Positions 1-5,924 of a stretch of DNA of 7,768 bases are shown piece by piece. The translations under genes and the position numbers were made by a program. Positions within the stretch are counted from its first letter, which is position 1. The number at the start of each line of letters is the position of its first letter. The DNA is from JAAFJT01 sp043744275 (lineage in GTDB: Bacteria; Bacteroidota; Bacteroidia; Chitinophagales; Saprospiraceae): NCBI GenBank assembly GCA_043744275.1, contig JAYTUY010000054.1:1-7768 (forward strand), in the 5' to 3' direction. A model generated the notes under the pieces. It made no database searches and was not told where the DNA came from. It saw nothing but the letters and a program-made list of their open reading frames with translations.

Positions 1-91
1 CGGACATCTTGGCGGTACTTTTTGTTTAGCACCTCTAAGTTATCTTTTTCCACGGTGTCCGACCTTTTTCTTAACTAGCAACTTGAATTAA
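1..91. repeat. Left-edge non-coding stretch with imperfect 12-bp inverted repeat
   Basis: No confident gene lies downstream of ptuB. Bases 1-12 (CGGACATCTTGG) and the reverse complement of 50-61 (CGGACACCGTGG) match at 10 of 12 positions, with a perfect 6-bp core at each end. The arms are about 37 bp apart, too far for a normal terminator. They could be ends of a small mobile fragment or a protein-binding site. On the minus strand a frame is open from about base 75 through base 1, with a possible GTG start at 51-53 (reading VEKDNLEVLNKKYRQDV), so the beginning of another gene may run off the edge. I do not recognise that peptide. Truncation by the window prevents a firm call. Confidence 0.3.
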
Positions 92-781
92 TTATAAAAG
101 CATAAAACCAAAGTTGTCTTTAACAGTAGAATAATAAGGATTTAGAGTTTCTTTTGTTTCATCCAATAAACTTCGGATATAGTTTTTTCTCTCTTCTTTA
201 GTCAATTCTTCTAACTGATTTTGGATGAGGACAATCTCATTTATTCTATTATTTTCTATTCTGTGAGCATCCAAATTCAAGCGTTTTATAGTATATTCTA
301 CTTGAATTGCTTCATTTTTCGAGCAAATTCTACTTGGCTCAACCATACCATCTGCATAAGAAAACAAAGCAGATATATTATTGGTTGGGTTCAATAAAAG
401 GGTATAATCTACTTCAATATTGTCATGATGAGATTTTGCTTTTCGATGTCCACATGAAATATTGCTCTTTCGGTAATGAGTGTCCGCAATTGATTCAGGG
501 CGAACGGCAGGGTCTTTATTACCTTCGCATGATAACAGGAGATTGGTATAATCGAAAACCCGATTTGGTGCATCGTTTTGTTCTTCAAAATGCTCAATAT
601 GGTTAGCTAATAGTGAAATTGGGCATTCACAATAGGCGCATAACTGCTTTTGAGAAGCCAATAATTTAGCGACAATATCAAGACGTTGACTGTTGGTAAG
701 GCTATTAAAATTGGTTGTTGTTTTGGCTGAAAGTTGATTTTGAATAGCCGTTTCGAGTGGTTGCCTTTGAATATACCTCAT
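92..781 (-). CDS. ptuB: Septu anti-phage defence HNH nuclease PtuB
   Basis: 229-aa protein of the PtuB / retron-Ec78-type HNH family. It is the nuclease effector of Septu and acts in the cytoplasm with the ATPase PtuA to cleave nucleic acid during phage infection (family knowledge). Visible motifs are CAYC at residues 48-51, HIEHF at 61-65 with His64 as the likely catalytic His, DYTNLLLSC at 77-85 with Asn80, and CGHRK starting at Cys110. Cys48, Cys51, Cys85 and Cys110 form a plausible zinc knuckle around the beta-beta-alpha metal site. The rest is mostly helical and charged, likely the PtuA-binding part. The start ATG at 779-781 overlaps the ptuA stop in an ATGA junction, so translation is probably coupled and the start is well supported. 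The length is in the usual range for the family. No catalytic residue appears lost. It is the last gene of the cassette; no terminator is obvious after it. Confidence 0.88.
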   Translation of the reverse strand: MRYIQRQPLETAIQNQLSAKTTTNFNSLTNSQRLDIVAKLLASQKQLCAYCECPISLLANHIEHFEEQNDAPNRVFDYTNLLLSCEGNKDPAVRPESIADTHYRKSNISCGHRKAKSHHDNIEVDYTLLLNPTNNISALFSYADGMVEPSRICSKNEAIQVEYTIKRLNLDAHRIENNRINEIVLIQNQLEELTKEERKNYIRSLLDETKETLNPYYSTVKDNFGFMLL

Positions 782-2034
782 ACTTGAACGGCTTTGAAAC
801 GTTTTATACTTAAATCTAAACGCCGCATTTCTTCACTATTCGGGTCGAGATTAAGTGCATCAATTTCAGATTTGAGTTTTAAACCTTTTTCTGTCTGATG
901 TTGCCCCTTACGAATAAGCGTTAAATAGGCTTCAACTGTACTGATAACAGTCGTGTCTCTTGGATTGGCTCCCATGACTTCTAAAATATAATCAATCGAA
1001 TGTCCTTTAGTATATTTTGGATGAACCGCTTCGACTTGGTTTTCATCAATTTCTAATAAAAACACTTCTTCTGCATTTGAAGACCCTATAATATGCGGAG
1101 AATGCGTGGCGACAATGAGCTGATTGTTCTCTCCAATATTCTGATACAATTTTAAAACTTTTTGTTGCCAAGTTGGATGCAATGAGTCCTCAGGTTCATC
1201 TATCATGATAATTGAATTTTGAGGATTCAATTTACTTAAATAAATAGCTCTAAAGTAAAGTGTTTGCTCCCCATTCGATAAGTCTTCAAATTTGATTTTT
1301 TGACCGTTGACGCTTTCAAAAATGAGTTCTTCTGATTCTAAATCGACTAATTTAGTCGTTAGATTCATACCAGTTAAGGCTTTTGTTATTTGTTTAATTG
1401 CTTTTTCTTTACTTTGACGGGGTGCAGTATCCTCATTTTTAAATACCTCATTTCTAATTTCTTTCAAGGCTAGTTGTTTCATTTGATTTTTTGAAGAATC
1501 TAAATGTATTATTTCAAAATTATTATGTCCTATTTTCTTTTTTGATATATAATTTTTTACATTATTATTAATTGACAAATATAGTAACCGTGCACTATTT
1601 TTATGAATATTGTTACTAAAAACAATACCATAGAAAATCCCAATACCTTTCATATATTTCAATGATAAATCTCTTTTTGAAGAAGTTAAACGAGTAAAAA
1701 AATCTGAATATTTACTCTTCATCAACTTATTCGTATCATATATCTTCATATTTGTATCATTAAATAAAGTATCTAAGTGTTTCTGAAGATTTATTTTTTC
1801 TAATACAGTTAATTCAATCTCTATTTCAATGAAGCCTTCGCTAAAGTTGATAAAATAATCAGAAAGTGTACCGTCATACATTTTCTTAATAATCTCCAAA
1901 ATCGTCGTTTTCCCACAACCATTCACTCCAGCCAACACGATTTTATCCAATGTAACACCATTAGCATCTGTAAAATCCAATTCAAGGTCATCAAAGACTT
2001 TGTAATTTTTGATATGCAATTTTCTGATTTTCAT
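778..2034 (-). CDS. ptuA: Septu anti-phage defence ATPase PtuA (AAA/OLD-like)
   Basis: 418-aa ABC/SMC-like ATPase. In Septu, PtuA forms the sensor and regulatory ATPase complex that holds the PtuB nuclease (established for the family). Residues 1-10 give the typical MKIRKLHIKNYKVF opening. Walker A is GVNGCGKTT at 36-44, the ABC signature is LSNGEQ at 252-257, Walker B is IIMIDEPE at 275-282 followed by DSLHP, and the H-switch is ATHSPHII at 309-316. After about residue 345 comes a helical C-terminal region containing YILEVMGANPRD, of the kind seen in PtuA proteins. All core ATPase motifs are intact. It is followed by ptuB with a 4-bp overlap and preceded by mlaD 55 bp away. The middle (roughly residues 60-200) is very AT-rich and Lys/Asn/Ile-rich: bases 1501-1560 contain only 8 G/C. 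That suggests a fast-evolving insertion or horizontal origin. A generic OLD-family ATPase is the alternative reading, but the adjacent PtuB makes Septu much more likely. Confidence 0.87.
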   Translation of the reverse strand: MKIRKLHIKNYKVFDDLELDFTDANGVTLDKIVLAGVNGCGKTTILEIIKKMYDGTLSDYFINFSEGFIEIEIELTVLEKINLQKHLDTLFNDTNMKIYDTNKLMKSKYSDFFTRLTSSKRDLSLKYMKGIGIFYGIVFSNNIHKNSARLLYLSINNNVKNYISKKKIGHNNFEIIHLDSSKNQMKQLALKEIRNEVFKNEDTAPRQSKEKAIKQITKALTGMNLTTKLVDLESEELIFESVNGQKIKFEDLSNGEQTLYFRAIYLSKLNPQNSIIMIDEPEDSLHPTWQQKVLKLYQNIGENNQLIVATHSPHIIGSSNAEEVFLLEIDENQVEAVHPKYTKGHSIDYILEVMGANPRDTTVISTVEAYLTLIRKGQHQTEKGLKLKSEIDALNLDPNSEEMRRLDLSIKRFKAVQV

Positions 2035-2055
2035 ATTTTGCTCAACTTTTTATTA

Positions 2056-2077
2056 GCAAATATAAATAAAAATTTGC
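2056..2077 (-). promoter_or_regulatory. Inverted repeat with -7-like box upstream of ptuA
   Basis: The 55-bp spacer between mlaD and ptuA holds a 6-bp perfect inverted repeat, GCAAAT at 2056-2061 and ATTTGC at 2072-2077, separated by 10 AT-only bases. Reading on the minus strand, bases 2064-2057 give TATATTTG, which fits the Bacteroidota -7 element TAnnTTTG and would place transcription start about 15 bases before the ptuA ATG. No good -33 TTG element sits at the usual 19-21 bp spacing; the nearest TTG is 26 bp away at the mlaD stop. The overlap of box and repeat would suit an operator. A weak hairpin ending mla transcription is the alternative. The sequence matches are seen; the function is inferred. 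Confidence 0.35.
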
Positions 2078-2089
2078 CATACCGCTATT

Positions 2090-3109
2090 TCAATTCTTCA
2101 TTAAATTCTTTTTAGCCGCTTTTTCCTTCTTTTTAAAAAAACAGCGGAGTAGAAAGCTGTGCTGCAAGGCTTCGAGATTTTCATCCAATTTTTTAGAGCC
2201 ACTTTCTAAACTTTTCATGGTTCCTTTTAGGTAAGCGCCCGCTTCTTCATCACGTAGCAAAACGCCGACTGATGAATTGGGATTATTGGCAGTCGTTTTA
2301 AGGTCGGTGATGAATCGGGAAGCTGTGTCGGCTACATTTTGCAGTTGCAAAATAGAGTTTTTAAAGGAATTAAAAACGACTGTATCGGTGGTCAAATCAT
2401 TGACAAGAGTGCCTTTTTTATTGAGTCCGGCTGTGAAATTGTTCAGCGAAGCGACCATTTCCTGAGCTTTGGCGGAGGCATTTTTGAGCGAAACAGTGGC
2501 TGTATTGATGTTGTTGTAGAGAGCGTCATCGTTCAATAATTTGCCGACAGAGCCTTCATTGGTTGTCAATTTTCTACTAATTGACTTAAAATCTGAGGCA
2601 ACGGCTTTCATATCAGCTGAAACAGACTTAAAATCTGTTGTAATCACCAACACATTGTCGTTATTTTTTTGCAAAGTGCTCATCATGTCTTCCGTAGAAA
2701 TTGTTTTTTGAACGGTTAAAGTGTCGCCTTCTTGCACTTCGGCATACCCCTCAGTACCACCGTAAATGACGAGGATTTTATTGCCTATCAATCCGTCGGT
2801 ACTGATTCTCACTTTGGCATCTTTACGAATATATTGCTGCACTTTTGTTTCAATATTCATATTAACAACCACCTGTGAATTTCCATAAAACTGTAATTTG
2901 CTAACTGTGCCAATTTTGACACCTGAAAACCAAATATTATTGCCTTTTTGCAAGCCATTCACATCGTCGAAAAATGAAACAATTTCCATTTTCCTTTTAA
3001 AAGTTTCATGCAAATTGCCGACCATAAGAATGCCTCCGACTAAAAATGTGAGCCCGAGAATGACAAATAGACCGACTATGACGGCGCGTTTATTAGATGA
3101 CTCGTTCAT
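2090..3109 (-). CDS. mlaD: MlaD-type MCE-domain lipid transport protein
   Basis: 339-aa MCE-family protein, the periplasmic substrate-binding ring subunit of the MlaEFD phospholipid transporter. One N-terminal membrane anchor spans about residues 9-30 (AVIVGLFVILGLTFLVGG). The MCE domain follows at about 40-117, with FDDVNGLQKGNNIWFSGVKIGTV and the DGLIGNKILVI strand typical of the family. Residues 145-320 are long helices forming the shaft or coiled-coil part. They include two related segments, EGSVGKLLNDDALYNN near 185-200 and NSSVGVLLRDEEAGAYL near 278-294, an internal repeat common in Bacteroidota MCE proteins. The tail is basic (FFKKKEKAAKKN). The start ATG lies 3 bases after the mlaF stop, so it is the third gene of an mlaE-mlaF-mlaD operon. 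Assignment to an Mla-type exporter or importer is from family and context. Whether the lipid moves inward or outward cannot be read here. Confidence 0.9.
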   Translation of the reverse strand: MNESSNKRAVIVGLFVILGLTFLVGGILMVGNLHETFKRKMEIVSFFDDVNGLQKGNNIWFSGVKIGTVSKLQFYGNSQVVVNMNIETKVQQYIRKDAKVRISTDGLIGNKILVIYGGTEGYAEVQEGDTLTVQKTISTEDMMSTLQKNNDNVLVITTDFKSVSADMKAVASDFKSISRKLTTNEGSVGKLLNDDALYNNINTATVSLKNASAKAQEMVASLNNFTAGLNKKGTLVNDLTTDTVVFNSFKNSILQLQNVADTASRFITDLKTTANNPNSSVGVLLRDEEAGAYLKGTMKSLESGSKKLDENLEALQHSFLLRCFFKKKEKAAKKNLMKN

Positions 3110-3112
3110 GCG

Positions 3113-3880
3113 TTATTGTATAAAATTATAGTTAAAAAAATCATTTACCTGCTCATTGTCACTATTAAATACGTCTTCAAACTTCCCAATTTTCAAAAAT
3201 TGCCCTTCAATAAGCATGGCTATTCGGTTGCAAGTGGCTTTTGCACACGTCAAATCATGCGTAATGATGACAGATGTAGTGTTGTATTTCTGTTGCACTT
3301 CATTGATGAGCGCATTAATTTCAGCACTTGTTACAGGGTCTAAACCCGAAGTTGGTTCATCATAAAGCATTATTTCAGGTTTGAGAATGAGGGTTCGAGC
3401 AATGCCTATTCTTTTTCGTTGCCCACCTGATAAATCGGATGGCATTTGATTGATTTTATTTTTTAAACCCACTGCTTCTAAGGCTTCCTCGACAGCTTCA
3501 TCCACTTGATTTTTAGTCAAATTTTTAACATTCATAGTGAGAGGAAAGGCTAAATTTTGATAGATATTCATACTGTCATACAGGGCACTACTTTGAAAAG
3601 AAAACCCAATACGTAGCCGCAAAGCATCCAATTCCTTTCCTTGCAATTTGTCAACATGCTCGCCCAATACTACCACTTCACCCTTATCAGGCTTCAATAA
3701 ACCAACCATAATTTTGATTAAAACAGACTTTCCAGTGCCTGATTTACCGAGAACACCGACGTTTTCACCCTTAAAAACATTTAAATCAACGCCTTTTAAT
3801 ACCTTCAACTCACCAAACGATTTGTACAATCCGCTGATAGCTATAACCGATTCGTCTTTATTTATGACATCAATATTCAT
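3113..3880 (-). CDS. mlaF: MlaF-type ABC transporter ATP-binding protein
   Basis: 255-aa cytoplasmic ATPase that powers the MlaE permease dimer. All ABC motifs are present: Walker A GKSGTGKS at 45-52, Q-loop FQ at 95-96, signature LSGGQRKR at 150-157, Walker B IMLYDEPTSGLD at 170-181, and the H-loop His208 in ITHDL. The opening AISGLYKSFGELKVLKGVDL and length match MlaF-like proteins of the MCE-transporter type. The signature is LSGGQ, whereas many MlaF proteins have LSGGM. The ATG at 3878-3880 is the only reasonable start: in-frame TGA and TAA codons sit just upstream. It lies 27 bp after mlaE and 3 bp before mlaD, so the three are almost surely co-transcribed. The upstream spacer contains a tandem heptamer repeat, described separately. 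Confidence 0.92.
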   Translation of the reverse strand: MNIDVINKDESVIAISGLYKSFGELKVLKGVDLNVFKGENVGVLGKSGTGKSVLIKIMVGLLKPDKGEVVVLGEHVDKLQGKELDALRLRIGFSFQSSALYDSMNIYQNLAFPLTMNVKNLTKNQVDEAVEEALEAVGLKNKINQMPSDLSGGQRKRIGIARTLILKPEIMLYDEPTSGLDPVTSAEINALINEVQQKYNTTSVIITHDLTCAKATCNRIAMLIEGQFLKIGKFEDVFNSDNEQVNDFFNYNFIQ

Positions 3881-3885
3881 ACTTT

Positions 3886-3906
3886 ATCATTTATCATTTA
3901 CCATTT
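3886..3906 (-). repeat. Three tandem heptamers in mlaE-mlaF spacer
   Basis: On the minus strand the spacer reads AAATGGT, AAATGAT, AAATGAT, then AAAGTATG with the mlaF start codon. The three full units occupy 3900-3906, 3893-3899 and 3886-3892, two identical and one with a single change. A change in unit number would alter the distance from mlaE's stop to mlaF's start. The units also generate short ATG-initiated mini-ORFs; one, MINDKV from 3897, ends in a TGA that overlaps the mlaF ATG. The repeat is directly visible. A regulatory role through translational coupling or slippage is inference. Confidence 0.6.
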
Positions 3907-3907
3907 T

Positions 3908-4702
3908 TTAATAGTGTAAAATCCAATTGGCAATTTGAACAATAATAACTTCTTCTAAAAAAATTAAAAACATCGCTAAAACGACCGCTTGATTAGCGGC
4001 TTTACCTACACCACGAGTGCCTTGAGATGCATTAAACCCCTTGTAGCAACCGACTATGCCAATTGTAAAACCAAAAACGATTGATTTGGTTAAAGATGAA
4101 AAAAGATCGATAAAAGCAATATTTGAAAAAGCATTTTTGTAAAACGTTGATATACTGGTGGCTTCTTCTGCTCTGACATTAAAATATGAACCAAATAGCC
4201 CTACACAACTGCAATAAAGTGCCAATACAGGAATCACAATAGTGGTAGCAATTACGCGCGTCACGACTAAATATTTATAGGGATTGATGGCAGAAACCTC
4301 CATCGCCTCAATTTGCTCGGTCACTTTCATAGAGCCTAATTCAGCTCCGATACTTGAACCAACTTTACCTGCACAAATAATAGCGGTTACCAAAGGACCC
4401 AATGCTTTGACGATGGCAATGCCAATGAGAGAAGGCAGCCATGAAGTCGCTCCAAAATCTTCTAAAGATGGACGTGATTGTTTCGTAAAAACAATACCAA
4501 CGATAAACCCAACAAGTGTAATGAGTGACAATGATTTGATACCTACTTCAAAACATTGATTGATGACTTCACGGAAATGGAAAGGAGAGACAAATGCTTC
4601 TTTAAAAAAACGAATGGCAAATTGATAACCTTTATAAACGCCTTCAAAATATTCGTCGATGCCTTTTGAAAATATATACTTTCTGGTACTGCTTTTAATC
4701 AT
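3908..4702 (-). CDS. mlaE: MlaE-type ABC transporter permease
   Basis: 264-aa inner-membrane permease of the MlaE family (lipid transport for outer-membrane asymmetry). After an amphipathic N-terminal helix (about 20-50), membrane segments are visible near 55-75, 93-112, 145-170, 195-220 and 238-260. The conserved family stretch AGKVGSSIGAELGSMKVTEQIEAMEVSAINPYKYLVVTR (residues 111-149) is unmistakable and includes the coupling region contacting the ATPase. Length matches the family. The ATG at 4700-4702 is first in the operon. No clear Bacteroidota promoter (TTG plus TAnnTTTG) was found in the preceding 214 bp. A mini-ORF MIKALV starting at 4719 ends in a TGA overlapping this ATG. MlaF and MlaD follow directly, which supports the assignment. 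Confidence 0.93.
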   Translation of the reverse strand: MIKSSTRKYIFSKGIDEYFEGVYKGYQFAIRFFKEAFVSPFHFREVINQCFEVGIKSLSLITLVGFIVGIVFTKQSRPSLEDFGATSWLPSLIGIAIVKALGPLVTAIICAGKVGSSIGAELGSMKVTEQIEAMEVSAINPYKYLVVTRVIATTIVIPVLALYCSCVGLFGSYFNVRAEEATSISTFYKNAFSNIAFIDLFSSLTKSIVFGFTIGIVGCYKGFNASQGTRGVGKAANQAVVLAMFLIFLEEVIIVQIANWILHY

Positions 4703-4854
4703 ACTAAAGCTTTGATCATTTATTTATGAAAGGAATAGATGAAAACATAAATTGAAAATATATACAGGGCAGGATACTTGACATAAGTCTAAAAACAAGT
4801 AACATCATTTATACCTTTTTGTTTAAAATATTGGCTGAAATGACTCACAATACT

Positions 4855-4885
4855 GAGGGGGTACTGCCTATGCAATTACCCCCTC
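4855..4885. terminator. 9-bp perfect hairpin between the surface-protein genes and mlaE
   Basis: GAGGGGGTA at 4855-4863 pairs perfectly with TACCCCCTC at 4877-4885 across a 13-base loop. It lies 32 bp beyond the stop of the 323-aa secreted protein and about 150 bp before mlaE, the right place to end the surface-protein transcript. A T-rich run follows the stem on the plus strand (TGTTTTCAATTTT) but not on the minus strand, where transcription actually arrives, so it is not a textbook intrinsic terminator for that gene. The rest of the 214-bp spacer (4703-4916) contains no gene or RNA I can support. Confidence 0.5.
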
Positions 4886-4916
4886 TGTTTTCAATTTTCA
4901 ATATAATATGCTATGA

Positions 4917-5888
4917 TTAATCAGCTACAAATATTTTACCCGAAATAGTTTGGTCACCTGAAAGAATTTCATACAAATAAGTACCGCCTGAGAGTTTCAT
5001 GTTTTCAAGTTCAGAATTGCCATTAAGTTTGGCGTTGTAAACTACTCTACCCGTTAAATCAATCACTTTAAATGAGTATTCACCCTGTTCATCGGTCAAA
5101 ATACTGAGGGGAGTGCCTTTATGAATGGGATTTGGATAGAAAGTGAATTTGCTTTTAGATTTCTGATTATTTATGTTGACAGATTCAATTTTGGTAACAG
5201 CCGTTTTTCCATCAAAATCCGTTTGGCGAACCCGATAATAAGATACTCCTGACAAAGGTTTCTCATCTAAAGCAGAATAATTATGAGTGCCAACGCTATT
5301 AGAAGCAGGCAATGCTTCCCCTATTTTTTTAAAGACTTTACCATCTTCACTCCGCTCCACTTCAAAGTTTTTCACATCTTTTTCAGAAGCCGTTGACCAA
5401 TCTAAGGCGACTTTAGTGCCTGTTGGTGTTTGGATAGAGTTAGCTTTGAATGAGAGCCATTCGAGCGGGAGGAGGGCAGTTGGTAAATCCAAATCCGTAC
5501 AAGTGGCATCATTTGGAATAAAAGTGAAATTACTTGTAACAAGAGGCGCATCAGGAGATACTAAAAGATCAAATACAATATTGGGCGTGCCGTCTTTTTT
5601 GAATGTCAAAGTTCCTAATGTTAGAGGCAATGCTTTTGGTCCGATGTCATTTATGCCATTAATAAAGGTGAAAAAGGCTGTTTCTTGTACACCTGCTACA
5701 GGTACTATGTCAATTGTATAAAGTTCAACATTCAGTGGCAGTGAAGCTGAAGTCAATTCAAATCTTAGAACAATATTCCCAGTAGGGCTTGGGGCTTCGG
5801 CAACTTTGAACACTTTGATACAATAAGATTGACTAAAAGCTGTTAAGCTACAAAATGTTAAAACTGTCAATATTAATATTCTCTTCAT
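4917..5888 (-). CDS. Secreted protein with FN3-like and T9SS type A sorting domains
   Basis: 323-aa exported protein of unknown specific function. A signal peptide covers about residues 1-19 (MKRILILTVLTFCSLTAFS). Residues 20-135 form a beta-rich domain I cannot name with certainty; it has Cys23 and Cys130 and a cohesin-like pattern of alternating hydrophobic strands. Residues 140-238 are a fibronectin-III-like module with LPLEWLSFKA, LDWSTASEKDVKNFEVERS and GVSYYRVRQTDFDG, a common Bacteroidota arrangement. Residues 248-323 are a T9SS type A sorting domain, with FTFYPNP, VIDLTGRVVY and LSGGTYLYEI before KIFVAD. The protein is therefore predicted to cross the outer membrane by T9SS and be attached at the surface or released. 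The ATG at 5886-5888 gives a full signal peptide. It lies 36 bp after the large adhesin-like gene and is probably in the same transcript. Confidence 0.9.
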   Translation of the reverse strand: MKRILILTVLTFCSLTAFSQSYCIKVFKVAEAPSPTGNIVLRFELTSASLPLNVELYTIDIVPVAGVQETAFFTFINGINDIGPKALPLTLGTLTFKKDGTPNIVFDLLVSPDAPLVTSNFTFIPNDATCTDLDLPTALLPLEWLSFKANSIQTPTGTKVALDWSTASEKDVKNFEVERSEDGKVFKKIGEALPASNSVGTHNYSALDEKPLSGVSYYRVRQTDFDGKTAVTKIESVNINNQKSKSKFTFYPNPIHKGTPLSILTDEQGEYSFKVIDLTGRVVYNAKLNGNSELENMKLSGGTYLYEILSGDQTISGKIFVAD

Positions 5889-5924
5889 TTTTAAATCTTT
5901 TAAATTAGTTATTAAATTTATTTA

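Noticed and set aside
307..606. 99-aa plus-strand open frame
   Set aside because: It lies wholly antisense to ptuB, whose HNH motifs are clear, and the translation has no recognisable domain.
92..2034. Retron Ec78-type system
   Set aside because: No reverse transcriptase or msr/msd-like RNA is visible; upstream is mlaD, not an RT. An RT to the left cannot be excluded but would be an unusual order.
3116..3911. Several 60-90 aa plus-strand frames over mlaF
   Set aside because: They are antisense to a complete ABC ATPase with all motifs and have no independent support.
5287..5721. 144-aa plus-strand open frame
   Set aside because: It is antisense to the FN3-like and N-terminal domains of the T9SS protein and looks like a mirror of its codons.
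5901..5920. 6-bp inverted repeat TAAATT/AATTTA between the two surface-protein genes
   Set aside because: It is AT-only in an AT-rich spacer, so it is expected by chance and would form no stable stem.
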